This document shows positions 47,501 to 60,030 of a stretch of 64,000 nucleotides of DNA, piece by piece. The first letter of the stretch is position 1; every line of letters starts with the position of its first letter. Source of the stretch: Acarospora socialis (Eukaryota > Ascomycota > Lecanoromycetes > Acarosporales > Acarosporaceae). The notes under the pieces are model-generated. The model worked only from the letters and a program-made list of their open reading frames with translations, did no database searches and was not told the DNA's origin. A program made the position numbers and the translations under genes. Location of the stretch: the NCBI GenBank assembly GCA_025617375.2, contig JAMYGW020000007.1, positions 930,001 through 994,000 of the forward strand, read 5' to 3'.

Positions 47501-50500
47501 CTTGTTTCTCGGTAAGAAACAAGTGAACTTCATGCAGAAGTTCGCCCATACGTTTTCTAAGGTGATGAATCGACTTATAAAGTGGATCTTCTATTTCGAG
47601 AAGATAGCCCACAGGATACTGGAACGTCGGCTTAACCTCATCGTCGGCTGATTCACCAAGCACAGCTTCATTCTCCGTACTCTCTTGCTCCTCTGGAATA
47701 TGACCGTTGGCATTCTCCATGTGAACATCACCATCTGATGAGACCTCGGCGCGTCTCTCGTCCCCAGAAACCGCTGTGGCATCAAACAATACGGAGACAC
47801 CGGACAGCAGCAGACGAAGCAGAACCAGGTTTCTAGACATTTCGTCAGACCACTCTTTTCCGGTACCGTCCCGCTTGACTGGAGAATCCTCGTTCGTCAA
47901 CGAGATCAGTTGTTGTAATGCACCTTCCCCTTGCGACTGGAAGAGCTCGACGGCGAACTCGATTTCTGCTTTGCTGGGGACATGCCATTTGATATTGAGT
48001 TCGGAGGATTTCGGAATTCGACCCCAATCTTGTGGGCCGAGACCCTTTGCCATCACAGCTGGCTCATATATTGAGTAGTCCACCGTGTAAGTAACGGTGA
48101 GATTCAAGAGTAGGTGATGGATGTAATTCGAAATATGCACCGTCGGGATACCTTTGCACTTTCTCTGCATGTAAACTGCAATGCCAAACAATTCTTCCTT
48201 ATACTTGAGTACAGCGTCGCCGACATGAACAACACACATGCTGAGCATACTGACGTTCCACACCAAGCCTCGATCTCTTGGTAGCACATCGGAACCGGTG
48301 TTCCGTGTTGATGCTGCACCGTTCTCATCGATCTCGGTACGAATGCTCTGTATCAACATAGGCACAAATCGCTTAAGGGCTTTCTCCGGCTGAACCTTGC
48401 AAAGAGCATTGCAAATGAATGCCATCGCATCACGTGCTTGGTGTATGACATGGTTCCCAACAAAGTCGGCTATTTTGCCGAGTGCCATGTCATACAACTC
48501 TGGGGACAACGACGCCAGCAGAGGCGTGAAAGTGGCCGGTAGTGTATTAACTACATTCTCCTCCGGAGATCCGCTTCGCACCCTCGAAGCGTCCGGAAGG
48601 TTCTCGAGTAGAGTGAAGACCCTACCGAGGAAAGAGCCAAGGAATTCCCCGAAGCCCGCTGTTGAGGACCTCAAAATCAATTCCTCGTCTTGGTCAGTGA
48701 GCCCGGTGGTGTAGTCCAGCTCTACATTCGCACCTTCCTGCTCCATCCTGCCGACCTCGGAGGTGATCCATTGTACTGCCAACATACTCCCGCTGGTGTC
48801 ATCCCGACCATCTGTCAAGTTGTAGAATGGTATATTATAACACACAGATTGAATGTATGACAAGGTATGTAAAGTCTTCTCTAAGTCGTTGGCATCTATC
48901 CCAGGCAGAGCTAGACCGAGCATAGTGGTGACATGGCACCTGAAGCCCTTGGTCCTGACCATGATCCTAGACAGTACCTGCAAGGAGCGCAAAGAAGACG
49001 TCGTTCGATGAACCTCGACGAGTCCTTGCATGGAGGGGTAGATTCTCTGTAACGCTCCGGGAAGGATCAGGTTGGGTTCGAGATATGCAAGGCCCTGCAA
49101 GGTGGATAGAGAGAAGTTCATTGCGGTCCCACTCTTAGCGTAGATTCCCATGAAGATGACCTCTCTCAGACAGAGTACGAATCGTCGCTTGAGCTCATCA
49201 TTAAGCCTCCGATCTTCAGGTACTTCCATCTCGCCGCTTCTCTCGCGGTTCCAGCGCATAACGAAGAAGTCAGAGAGATAGTAAACCAACTGAGAGAGAG
49301 TCTTCGTCCAAGCGCCTGAGTTTGATGGGTGAAAGAATGTTTCCACTGCTTGTATCAATCCTTCGAGCCTTGCCAAGATGGAGTCTGATTTATTGAGACA
49401 TGTCGGAGATAGAGACATCACTATCCATCGGGCGATGTGATGCGCAATAGGATGCTTCCTCTGATCTCTGTCAAGGATCAAGCCGAGCCCTGCCGATAAG
49501 TCTACCACGCCGCTGTACGGAGATGTCGCCTGGCCGACCGGAATCTCAAGCAATCTCAATATAGCTGTAAAGATGAGTGAGGACTGATCTCGAGTGAATA
49601 TGCCATACTCGGAGAAGGCGATGTGTTTGGTGGGTAACGAATCCCGTGCTAGGCGTGAGAAGATGTCTAGGAAGGTTATGTCGAACGTCTTTGACCGATT
49701 TATAAGAGACCAAAGATGGAAGAAGGTTGGAAGGTAGTGTTGTGGATGCAGTTTTGGATCGTCTGCTGGAGCGGGAGATGTGGGCATAAGGAGGTTCAAC
49801 AAGCCCACCACGACATATGCTCCCTCAGCAAACGACGTGCTGAAGTATGGCAGAAACTCTTTAAACATCGCTGGAATTTCCCTGGGATCGAAGTACAGCT
49901 GAGCGAAGGTGCAGAGCTTGGTCAACGTCCGGATGTTTCGCTTGATGTTCGATGTATGTACCATGCCAGACTCCGAAGGCAGAACGAAGACTTTCAGTTC
50001 TCTAAAGAGCGGTCTCCAATCAAGCGTTATATCTATTCCTGGCCGTAGGTAGTGCTTTCGCCTGTGCTGGTTAGCTATAACTGCGGGCCACAGTTGTCTG
50101 GATTTTGGCTTACTTGGTCAGAACCATGAACATACTCGAAAATCGTTCCGCCACACTCGGATCGATTCCTGGTGCCAAAGACAGCTCATAATATAGTCGC
50201 ACGAGTTTGACCCTCTGTGTACGCGTGGGGTCGAACTTCAACCCGAGCCAGCTCCTCAACTCCCGTGTCCAATGTACCACTCCAGGCGCGAAGTCTCCAG
50301 CTTCTATGGCTATGTATAAGTGATTGAGGATCTCATCGAAATTTCGCTGCCGCTGAGCGTCATCCTCGACGTCGTAAGGTAGATACCTAAAGTAAGGGTA
50401 TGTTCGAGGTCGATGTCGAGGTTTCTTCGCCAACTCCAAGTCTTCCGTGCCGTTGGCCGCTCGAGGTTCGCCACCTGGTGAAGTGGCGCGGGAAATATCA

Positions 50501-50562
50501 TTACCTCCATTCCCTTCCAGGGAAGAGATAAGCTCCGCAAGTCTATCGCGGCTGCTCTCCAT
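44572..50562 (-). CDS. Proteasome activator BLM10/PA200
   Basis: Three exons on the minus strand, 50114-50562, 44688-50061 and 44572-44634, with introns of 52 and 53 nt, give 1961 residues, between human PA200 (about 1840) and yeast Blm10 (about 2140). The first splice makes VLTKRKHYLRPGIDITLDWRPL, the conserved N-terminal block. The rest is a HEAT-repeat solenoid, with the usual YDMALGKIADFVGNH, RPLVIPPLL and PYKGVREAMGQTLGSI-type repeats. The last exon adds AFSPEQLEDLEGVLWKSYFA at the C-terminus, the tail that docks into the 20S proteasome ring. Here it ends Tyr-Phe-Ala instead of the usual Tyr-Tyr-Ala. The protein opens the 20S gate in an ATP-independent way and acts in nuclear proteolysis. 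The start is ATG 50560-50562; the frame upstream is open only from a non-ATG. Confidence 0.95.
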
Positions 50563-51310
50563 GATGGAAACCCAGGCAAGTCGAGAGCTTCGCAGAGGTG
50601 ATTTTGCGCTGGGCAACGACGTTGACCGTATGCAGACTGCGCGAATGAGGTTTTCTTAGCTTTGCAATGTAAGATGATCAGAGAAGCTGCAGCTTTGCCT
50701 CACCTCACGAGAGTATTTATGTCGGACCGACCATTCACTTACACAACACGCGGAGCCTCTTGTGAATCGAGACGGCAAATTAACCGTACTATTTCCGCAC
50801 TGCTTCACTGTTCGCGGTAGTGCCTGATTGGATTACGAGTACTCTGGTCGCTGCCCAAAGTAATCTGCCAGTCGGTACTCAGGTTTCAGCTCCGTATGCT
50901 GTGCAGTGTTCTGAGCGCTATCAACACCCTTGCCTTCTGTTCGAAGTTATCCAGGCGTAGTAAATTAGAGATCTGCTTACCTCATCAACAACAATCTGGA
51001 CCCTTGAATATATATTTAGCAACAAAGGGCAATGAAGACTCAAATCACGACAGGGCGCGAAGTGGTTGATGACGAGCTCTGTGATCGGCATATGGATATA
51101 CCATAGGCCAATCTGTGGTAGATCTACTGTGGTATCATGCTATCCCTTGGATGAGAGTAATCTATATAATGAAAAACTTCAGGCACCAGCTGCTCACGCA
51201 ACCAAGCCCGGTGGCACCGCGGTTTTCCGCTTACGGAATCAGCTGTTCTGCATAACGCCGACTCTTAGGCGATCCTGCATTTTGCAAATTGCATTCATTA
51301 TATGCCGAGC
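50563..51310. other. Gap: BLM10 promoter and GPI18 3' end
   Basis: No gene is seen. Both flanking genes are on the minus strand, and the frame at 51066-51350 overlaps the GPI18 end without homology. Confidence 0.4.
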
Positions 51311-52825
51311 TCAAGCTGGAGGCAGGAATGAGGAAAAGAGACCGCCTTGAACAATCGCCTGGAGAACCATCCACCTCAACCCCACTTTTGCTGTATTCCA
51401 TTTCCTGCCAAATAGCTGGACCTCGGGTTGGTCGACAATCATCGTGGCTAACCACCAGTACCACACAGGATACCCGGAAGAGATGCGATTGATAATCTGT
51501 ACGTGATAGCTTGTAAACGCCAGTACCGCCAGGACCAATTGCGGTAACGCGAAGCGACCGACAATGTCTCTTGTAGTGTTCAGCCAGTTGTCCGGAGGAA
51601 CAGCGATGGAGACATCATTTGGGCGCTCGACTTTGACCGGTCTACGCATACGAGGCCTCGAGGGCTTGGCCCAAGCCCAGACTGCTGATTGAACCATAAT
51701 GTAGAGCATCGGTGCTGCGAGCAAGAACAATGGCAAGTTCGAGACAGACCAATATCGTAAAAAGCCAACGTTCCTACAGTACCTGGCTGTTAGAATCGAG
51801 CCATTCAGGGGTTCGTGGGGACCTGCCAGTAGTGATCCTGCACCCAGGAATAGATGCTTGGGATGGTCCTTTTGCACCACGGCCTTGGGCTAGCTTCTGA
51901 TCCTTGAAACATGCAGTACTCGGTGTAAGCAAAGTACTGAGGTAAGAAAGCGCCCAAAGCAATGCACGAGCCCCCAAGGACCAATAAGATTAATTGTCGT
52001 AGTCCCCGAAGACTAGGGTCTCCGATGAACAGTGTGAAACCGACAACGGCATCGGATAGAAACAACAGTCCTCCAAGCAGACCATTACTTCGAACAATGG
52101 TTGCAAGAGCAAACACTACGCCCGAAGCCAGTATCATCCAATGCCCTTTACTTTCTGACCATGAGAGATATGCCAAGCGTCCTTCAGCATAAAGGCAAAA
52201 ACCGGAGAAGCTAAGAAACGAGAAAAGACCTTCAGCATAAGGAGCAATCAAGAACAAGCCAGCAGGAGTGATGATATGCAGCAACGCAGCCAGGAAAGAG
52301 GTGATTCTGCCTGGGTACTGCCGTTGTGGAAAAATGATTCCAGAAAGGCGATAGAGCACCAAGACCGATAACAAGTGGCTGACGTTGGCGACAATGATGG
52401 CGACAACAATCTCAAGCGAAGACGAGTGCTTGATGCCAACAGACAAGAGACCTAAAGAGTCAGTCAGCCCTGCATCTTCGTACAGAGACATTTTACCTGC
52501 CTGTCACTATCCACGAGACTAGCCGAGTGAACCCCCATCCAAACGCCCATTCCTGCTCCAAAAGATAGCCTCGCGCCGAGATTCGAGCGAAGTAGATAGC
52601 ATCCCACCGGGTGACTTTGCTTATGAGACGGTGACCCAGCCGGTTCCACACGGTTCCATTTCCGACTCCAATAATCGACTCTGGAGACTGGTTCTGCTGG
52701 AGCAGCAACGAAGTGGAAGTATCATACCCCTGTCCGGGGCTGAGGCACGCGATTGAGATGAGAAAGACCTTCCACAGCGCAAAGTAAATTATGAGGGATT
52801 TGTAGGGATTATTGGCTGGCCTCAT
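51311..52825 (-). CDS. GPI mannosyltransferase 2 (GPI18/PIG-V)
   Basis: Three exons on the minus strand, 52501-52825, 51827-52451 and 51311-51773, encode 470 residues. It is an ER multi-spanning protein with the luminal loop RWDAIYFARISARGYLLEQEWAFGWGFTR, typical of PIG-V and holding the catalytic Asp (quoted in parts: WDAIYF, EQEWAFGW). Later blocks are HLLSVLVLYRL, TPAGLFLIAPYAEGLFSFLSF and NVGFLRYWSVSNLPLFLLAAP. It adds the second mannose to the GPI precursor. Both introns (49 and 53 nt) can be placed in frame only if they begin with GC (GCAGGT) instead of GT; the first has a good CTGAC branch point before TTTAG. The start is ATG 52823-52825 (MRPANNPYKS), since the frame upstream begins with TTG. 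Confidence 0.9.
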
Positions 52826-53991
52826 GGTAGGATTCAAGGCATCAAGCTGACAGCTCTTACTGCATGTACGAGTACCTCGAGGTTTTACTCTTTGTCCTGG
52901 GCGGTCAATATCTTAGAGCACAGGGCGCAGCTAAGCGTCCGAGGTCCGTAGAGGAAGCGCCCACGAGCATCAACCAAGGTTCACACCATCACCAGTCATC
53001 TGGACCCTCAATCGATATCCCCGTCAAAGATCTTGCTCAAGTGCACGCATATCCTACGTATATGATGTCTTCACCTCTAGGTAATTCTCGACTAGAGATG
53101 CTTATCCGTGAAAACAGAACGATGGCGAAAAGTGACCACCTGTGCTTCTATCGTACTTATGCGGCGGCATACCGTACCATCCTTACGGCCGCTTATCGCT
53201 CTTTCGGACTTTAAAACAAACCATCCATCCGAGCGCTGCCTCTATCTCGCCGAAGCAGCCAGTGAGCTCCAAGATACTTGTACCTAGGTACTTGAGGATC
53301 ATGTGCGTTGATGTCGTTTTCATACCTACTTGATGTGTCTGTCTCGAGGTATATCATGGGAATGGATCCTTCGAACGCCGTGGATCGCGAATAGTGAGTC
53401 AGTCCACCTGGCTTACCCTAATTAAGAATAGATGGTGCGTGTTTTTGGCAAAGTTCATGGTCAGCCCTATGCAAAACGGATGCACACAAGCTCCGAACCC
53501 CGAAAAATTGGAACCTACCTAGGTAAGCTCTGCTCAGGTAAGCTTAAGCTTGTGCGGCCAGGCGTAATTCCTACCGTCTATGAGGTAAGGTAAAGTATAT
53601 CATGGATGGCAAGCGTCACCCCGGACAAATCTGAATACTTTCTTTTGATAAATCGTTTCATTGTGCAATACTTCCTTTCCCACAGTTTCACGATCTGTAC
53701 GGATATGCATATATGATAGAAGCGAGCGGGCGTGTCTTGTTGAAAAAGCATCCGCCAGAAAACGGACTTACGCGGCATCAACAGCTACACCATGATCGCC
53801 AAGCATTGTTGAGTCTCTCCTCGAACTTGTTCCCATCTTCCGGAGCATTTTATACAAACAATTGCTATTGTTCTCTTGAGCTTCCTTGAGCCGCGTTGCC
53901 ACGTTTTGCTTTTGAATAAACCCGCAGCCAGGTTCTCATCACCTCCGCTGGAATTGGGTCCATCTACGACTGACGTCTTGATAGAGACGCC
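52826..53991. other. Divergent intergenic gap with CCTAGGTA palindromes
   Basis: It holds promoters for GPI18 (minus) and the unknown protein (plus). CCTAGGTA-type palindromic words occur near 53283 and 53519, and AGGTAAGCT is repeated near 53523 and 53538. The small frame 52864-53214 has no homology. Confidence 0.4.
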
Positions 53992-55761
53992 ATGTTCTTT
54001 ACTCTTGGCATGACAGCTGATGCTGCGGCTGCACATCGACATGAGTTCTCAACCTCACAATTACCTGGATGCCAACCAACTTCACCGTTAACGAGCACCA
54101 GCTCCGTTGCTCCACAGTCATCGCCTCCGTCTTGTCCCATGACGTTCGCGACTATATCTTTGCCTTATTTGGGTTCATGGCGGCGGCCGGTATCAGCTGG
54201 GTCCACGTACGCCCCACAAAGCTTTGAAGCAATCCTGGATAGGGAGGTGGATATCGATAATATGAGTGACGGTGGCTTTTCCGGAACCAGCTCCAATGAT
54301 GTTGCAATCAGAACCAAGAGGAGAAAGGTTGATCCCAAGATGCGAACATCGTTCCAGATTGCACATCCGGCACCGGTGGTCCGGCACAAGCACCGTCTCA
54401 AGATACGCCCGAGACTTCTCCTCCAACTGCAACAGCTTTCCGAATCATCCCGACCAACGCCTGCTCTGGACGTCCTGCCATCCGTTCTATTCGCACCGCG
54501 GCTTGCTCAGAAATTGTCTCGCGTGTGCAAGGGCAAGGAAGGCCTTGGTCCGAATGATCTGGTCGTCGTCAGCAGTGAAGCCTATGAATCATCGCCGACC
54601 AGCACGAGCGAAAAACACGACGACTCGGAGGAAGAGAGCTGGGACCATCGGGAGGTCGTTGCGACTATACGTCAGCCGAAGAACGAAGAAGGTGGGGCCC
54701 GTGGTAAGGTAGAGATTTCTCTGAACCATGGCTCCTCATGGGAGGCCACACCTTTGCTCAACGGGGGCTACGAATTTGTGGCCAAGGAAGGCACCCAAAC
54801 TGTCGCTCGTTGGGTACCACGCCGCCCCTCCAAACGTCGCAGGTCGAACACCGTGCAAAGCGCAACCACGAACCGGCCGAGCGAGGAAGAGAAGAAGTTC
54901 AACTTTAGCATTATCAACCCTAATACTCGTCGTCATCCCATCATCGCCTCAATCACCCGTTCGACTATAGATGTCTTGGATCGATATGTAAGCCCGTCTT
55001 CGGCATTGGCTCCACCCCTTCGGTCTCCGTCCAGCATCCGATCCTTTCACAGTGGCTACTTCGACGATGCTGGATTAGAGCCTGGTGCGATGGTAGAGAC
55101 CGATGAACAACTCCGCACCCTGATCGTGGTCACAGGTATTTGGGTGGTCTTTCGCGAAAATTGGTCCCAGAATTTCCATTATAACGACGCCATGTCTGTC
55201 CCGTTACAGTCGAGCAACGCGAAAACCCATCCATCCAACCGCACACGCTCACTAAACTCAGGCAATGGCGTCGAGACTCGTACGAATAGTCGGGATGGTC
55301 TCGGCAGCCGCCATAGTGCATTGTATAACCTGGGAGGCGTGGTTCGTCAGACAAGTACACAGCTATTGCACCGATCCCATGCACCAACCGCAATCGCAGG
55401 GCGTATCGCTGCGCAGGACCTCCAACCACGGAGGGCTCATTCCACAGGAACGGCGTTCTTGAAGAGCACGCACAATCATGGCCAGTCTGATTTCAGGTAT
55501 TCAGGCCAGGGCAATTCCCCCTCTATAATCACCTTACCGCATCGCCAAGGACAAGCAGCAAAACACAGGCGAGCAAACACCACCATCGCTAACGGCTCCG
55601 CTACGCATATTTCTAGTTCGCCAAGTTCAGGTTCGAACGTGAACTCTGAAACTTATGAGGAGGCTGGCGAGCGGGTTGGTCTTACAGATGAGAGCTCAAG
55701 AAGCAGCACCACTGGAAGGCGCCCTGACAGGCACAGCATCTCCATGCACGACAGTGACTAG
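53992..55761 (+). CDS. Disordered fungal protein of unknown function
   Basis: A single exon of 589 residues from ATG 53992. It is Ser/Thr/Pro-rich at both ends. A more conserved-looking core at about residues 135-200 reads RLKIRPRLLLQLQQLSE, LPSVLFAPRLAQ and GPNDLVVVSSE. A basic stretch RRPSKRRRS could be a nuclear localisation signal, and WEATPLLNGGYEFVAKEGTQ precedes it. A weakly hydrophobic patch, LRTLIVVTGIWVVFRENW, at about 376-394 might be a membrane segment. I do not recognise a named family. No intron is needed. Coding is supported by length and by the absence of an equally long competing frame. Confidence 0.72.
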   Translation: MFFTLGMTADAAAAHRHEFSTSQLPGCQPTSPLTSTSSVAPQSSPPSCPMTFATISLPYLGSWRRPVSAGSTYAPQSFEAILDREVDIDNMSDGGFSGTSSNDVAIRTKRRKVDPKMRTSFQIAHPAPVVRHKHRLKIRPRLLLQLQQLSESSRPTPALDVLPSVLFAPRLAQKLSRVCKGKEGLGPNDLVVVSSEAYESSPTSTSEKHDDSEEESWDHREVVATIRQPKNEEGGARGKVEISLNHGSSWEATPLLNGGYEFVAKEGTQTVARWVPRRPSKRRRSNTVQSATTNRPSEEEKKFNFSIINPNTRRHPIIASITRSTIDVLDRYVSPSSALAPPLRSPSSIRSFHSGYFDDAGLEPGAMVETDEQLRTLIVVTGIWVVFRENWSQNFHYNDAMSVPLQSSNAKTHPSNRTRSLNSGNGVETRTNSRDGLGSRHSALYNLGGVVRQTSTQLLHRSHAPTAIAGRIAAQDLQPRRAHSTGTAFLKSTHNHGQSDFRYSGQGNSPSIITLPHRQGQAAKHRRANTTIANGSATHISSSPSSGSNVNSETYEEAGERVGLTDESSRSSTTGRRPDRHSISMHDSD

Positions 55762-56622
55762 GTACTCAGGGGAGCGAAAAAGGACATGAGCAAGCTTAAC
55801 AGGTTGTTCAACCTAGTTAGAAGGACAAGTAGTACTCGTCGGCACTGAACATTTACACGTATCCCACCGTCTCCGTTCCAAGCTCCTTCCATACTTATGA
55901 CCGCACTCTCGTAGGACTGGGTACCACTCAAGGTTGATGGCCTACAGCTTGCATAGACGGCCAAGCCAATTCCAGAAATGAAACAGAATACATGTAGGAA
56001 TACAGGCAAATTCGGTGAGGCGATCAACACCTTGCATGTATTCGAACTTGATCAGCGACTGAGGGCCCCTTTCGCAAAGCAGTCGCTTATGTAATACAGT
56101 CCCTGGAACGCAGGAGCGCGCGTGTTACTGAATTTCACCACTTCCTCTCTAAGCTCAACAACACCTATCTGTGCACCTAATCCAACGGAGCAATTACCGA
56201 TTGAGGTGGGCTCTTCAATCAAAGGTTGCGCTCAGCATTGTCATTCATTTGTACCTGGTGCCCGACTTACATCTGAGCATAGAAGTGGACATGTCGGAGT
56301 CCTTTGCAGCAATCTAAGACATGCAATCAACCGGCTGTCTCGCTCAACCACAACTCTAACAGCACTCACTGTACGACCCAACTGGAGATATTGCTCTTCA
56401 GCAAGCATCGGCAAATCAAAGTATCATCGTTTTATCATTCGTCATTATATCAGTATACTGTCAGGCTTCACCACAAATTACTACATCATACTTCAACAGG
56501 ACCTGCGAAAACTCGCAATCCACTGCTATCTCTCAATATCAAGAAGGATAACATGTCGTGGTTTGAACTACAGGCCAAAAATCACTAATCCGTAACAGCC
56601 ACTGTTGCGAGATCGTTTTGCC
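55762..56622. other. Intergenic gap
   Basis: The minus frame at 55758-56030 looks hydrophobic but has no ATG start. The plus frames at 56122-56595 also begin with GTG and carry no motif. No gene is called. Confidence 0.4.
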
Positions 56623-59600
56623 ATGGCCCACAACGTCGAGGGTGTTGAAGGGCAGGACAGTATGTATGGGTCTTTAACGAACTCTCTCATCTTTCCGAAC
56701 GCGGTGCAAGTCCCTCCAATGCCCCAACAAGGTTGGCAAGGTCCGATGGGTTGGCAACAAAACAATGGAACGATGGAGAATGGTTATACGAATTTCTACC
56801 AGGGCCACGTGATGGGAGCAGAACCCAACTACATGTATAATGAACCGGAGCTTGTCACCTACGATGAAGGAGACGAGGACTTCTATGAGAACCAACAACA
56901 GTGGGAGTCTCACGGAGAATCAGAAGCTCAGGTCAATGAGCATAACAACACAAAGGTATGCTCGTGACCTGGCACTCTGTAACCTGAAAACGCTAATTCA
57001 AGGCAGGGTATACAAGAAACCCGATCCGCAGCGATCACTCCAAGTTCGGGAGGAACGCCTGTAGTGCCACCCACTAACGCTCGGGGCAAGCTTCCAGATA
57101 CCCGTAAGGAAAACCAGAAGCCAACAGGCAAGGAGAGCAGATATGGGACGAGTATTGCGCCTTCGGATAGAGCTGCGGAGCTGCGGGCGAAGTTGTTGGC
57201 TAAGCGTTCAGCTAATGAGACGACACCCGGACCTGAGCCCAGATTGAAGAAAGTTACTCGAGTCACAGAGCTTGGTACAATAAGTGCAGCAAATGGCAAT
57301 GAAACGGAAACCTTGTCAAAAGCGAACTCAGATTCAGGCCACGGAGAGATTGGTCTATCCCTCAAGCCAGATGGAGGGCAGAAAGCTAGTGAGAGATTCA
57401 ATCGACGTGATTCATCGGCTGATATCGAGGGTTTGTTTGCGGAGGCCCGAGCTGCGGTCGAAGCACAAACTATCTCAGGGCACACAGACAAGAAAGAATT
57501 GAACGGGGGTGAGAAGGCAGTTACCCCCTCAGCCAAGAAAGGCTCTCAATCTAGGCCCGAAATTGCACGTCGACCAAGCTTCAATAATAGTGTGAAATCC
57601 TTGGAAGCATCTGAACAAGGAGAGATTCGCGAGGATACTGGTGATTCAGGACAAGCTCGTCAATCAAGTGAAGCGCAAAAGCCTAGGCAATCGGAGACTG
57701 TGGGCAAGGTCGTCAATTCAGACAAGTCCGGCCATCCCACAGCCACCGCTAGCAACACCGTACAGGGGAAGAAGTACATCAATACTGATTTGGCAAACGG
57801 TGTTAGAGATGGGCCGAGTTCCAGCTCTGCTCGATCAAGGCAGGAATCCACAAAAAGCCGTAAAGCTTCTACAGACACTCAATCCCAGCAGAAGACCGCC
57901 ACACAACGCTGCCAAGAAGACCGTTTGACGCACGTCGAGCGTTCGTCCAGGCCTGATAGGGATCTGCACGTCTCACCTAGAGATGGCGAACGGGAGCGCG
58001 AGAGAAAAGCAGCCGAATACAAACGAGAGCTCGAAAATCGTCGACAACGTTCAGCTGGCGTTCGGGCAGCTCCGGATCGGGACGTGGAAGATCCGCGGCG
58101 GTCTCAACCAAACACCGTCTCGGACGCCAATGTGTCCGAGACTCGTCCGAATGGGAAGGAAACACAACTAGCACATGAGTTGGCGGGGGGAAATAGGAAT
58201 GAGGACTTGGAGGATTGGCTCCAAATGACAGGATATCATGATCGTGCTTATCGCAAAAGAGCGCTTGACCGACACCGGAAATTGGCGGCGCTCGAGACAC
58301 AAAGAGCAGAGCTCGAACGGGAGGCACAAGTGGAATATGAAGAACGAGCACAGATCGCTCGTGCACAATCGGTTCTTCCTAGGGAGAGTATCGAACGTGA
58401 TCTATCACGTGTGGTGTATTCTCCTCAGAGTTTGCGGACGTCGTCTGTGACAACAATGCCTCCGCCACCGGTACCTATCAAGCAGAATATTGACACCGTT
58501 GGGTTGAGGATCAGAGACCTTGCCGTTAGAGAACCATCTTCCTCGAGGCGGCGTGTTGGGGATGAGCTACGTCCCGTCAAAGACGTGGACGCATTGTCGC
58601 CAGTTGAACCATCCAACCTGAAGCGACATCGTGTACCGGATGATCGTGAACTTGAGGAGCTACAACCCGCTGACAAGCTAGTACGTCTGGATATGAAAGG
58701 CCGTGCAGTCCCACGCGCAGAGGTCGACCAAGATAGAGTTCCAGTCAGAGCTTCGTCTGTATCTCTTGAACGACGCATGACACTCGACGATAACGAGTGG
58801 AGTCGTAATGGTTTTAGAGAATCTATTTCCGCAAACCATGAAGTGGATGTGCATCCACGCCAAGTAAGAGGTCGACCGGTATCTCCATACACAGGAGTTG
58901 ACCGGCAACGACTACGAAGCCTGAGCCCCATCCCACGACGGACATCTGGTCAGGATACGTATATGACTGATCGGCGTTATTCCGACGACTTCAACACGGA
59001 CCGCGTTAGCCGATCTCCAGGTCAAGCCATCCTCAGCCGAGACTCATCACCGCCACGTCGAATGCAGAACATCAGATACGACGAGTACCGAGATGAGCCA
59101 CCAATGCGGAGATACTACGAAGAGAAGATAAGAGCCGAGCCTAAATATCGGGCGAACTCTGAATACCAAGACTACTTGACCGGCCGGGCCTACAACAATC
59201 ACCAGTTTGTTCCGAACAGAGGCCGAGGTGGGTTTCGTGGTCGAGGGTACTTTCATAGTGGTCGTGGTGGCTTTAAAGCTCTCAAAAGGGAAGAAGAGCA
59301 CGACGGGCTTAGCTTTCAGAGTCAGTCTTTAGATCTCAGAGCGGGCGGTCAGTATCAACGTTGAACAGTCCCATCAGTCCCATCAGCCCCGTTGACTGTC
59401 ATGACAGACTCGAGATTCTTCTTGATCAAAAGTTGGAACTATGACAACGTGCTAGCTGCTCAACGTGATGTGAGCCCCCCGCGCTTGACAAACAAAACTG
59501 GGGATTGCCTTGGTAGCCATTTGACAGCCTTGCCTCGACCGCGTATTTAAAACGAGTTAATATAGAATGCTGACACGCCAAAAGGAAACCTGGGTGACCC

Positions 59601-60030
59601 AGGAGAAGAATCTCAACATTCTCGTCGACGCCTTCAAGACTTGTCGCCACGTCATTCTTGCCTTTTCCGTGAACAAGAGCGTTGCATTTCAAGGCTACGT
59701 AAGCCCCAACTAGCAAATCGTCTCCAACTAGACTTTCACATCCTAATTCACGCATAGGCACGCATGGAATCCCTCCCTGGCACGGTGGAGAAGCCGGCCT
59801 GGGCACGCGAACTCCACTGGTCGACCTCACCCCCTTTTAGAATCCGATGGATCACGACGGCCGAAACGCATTCCAGCCGCGTGCACCATCTCAAGAACGC
59901 CCTGAACGAAAACCAGGGCGTGCATGTTGGGCGTGATGGGCAGGAGATTGAAGAACAGTGCGGCATCGCGCTGTGCGAGATTATGGATGAGGAAGAGAGG
60001 AAAATGCGGTTGTTGGATGAGACCTATTAG
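56623..60030 (+). CDS. YTH-domain RNA-binding protein (m6A reader, YTHDC1-like)
   Basis: Five exons, 56623-56955, 57007-59347, 59408-59469, 59585-59698 and 59758-60030, encode 1040 residues. The first about 870 residues are disordered, highly charged and rich in RD/RS/RE dipeptides. They include a helical block near residue 510 (EDLEDWLQMTGYHDRAY...) and an RGG-type segment (RGRGGFRGRGYF) just before the domain. The YTH domain then reads DSRFFLIKSWNYDNV, ETWVTQEKN, VILAFSVNKSVAFQGYARM, FRIRWITT and VHVGRDGQEIEEQCG. The two aromatic-cage Trp that bind N6-methyladenosine are present (in ETW and RIRW). The match is to YTHDC1 rather than the YTHDF group. The exon 2 donor GTCAGT (59348) joins LRAG to DSRFF; without it the frame stops at 59364. 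Confidence 0.9.

Noticed and set aside
55758-56030. Hydrophobic minus-strand frame of 90 residues
   Set aside because: It starts with GTG, has no ATG in frame and lies in the 3' flank of another gene.
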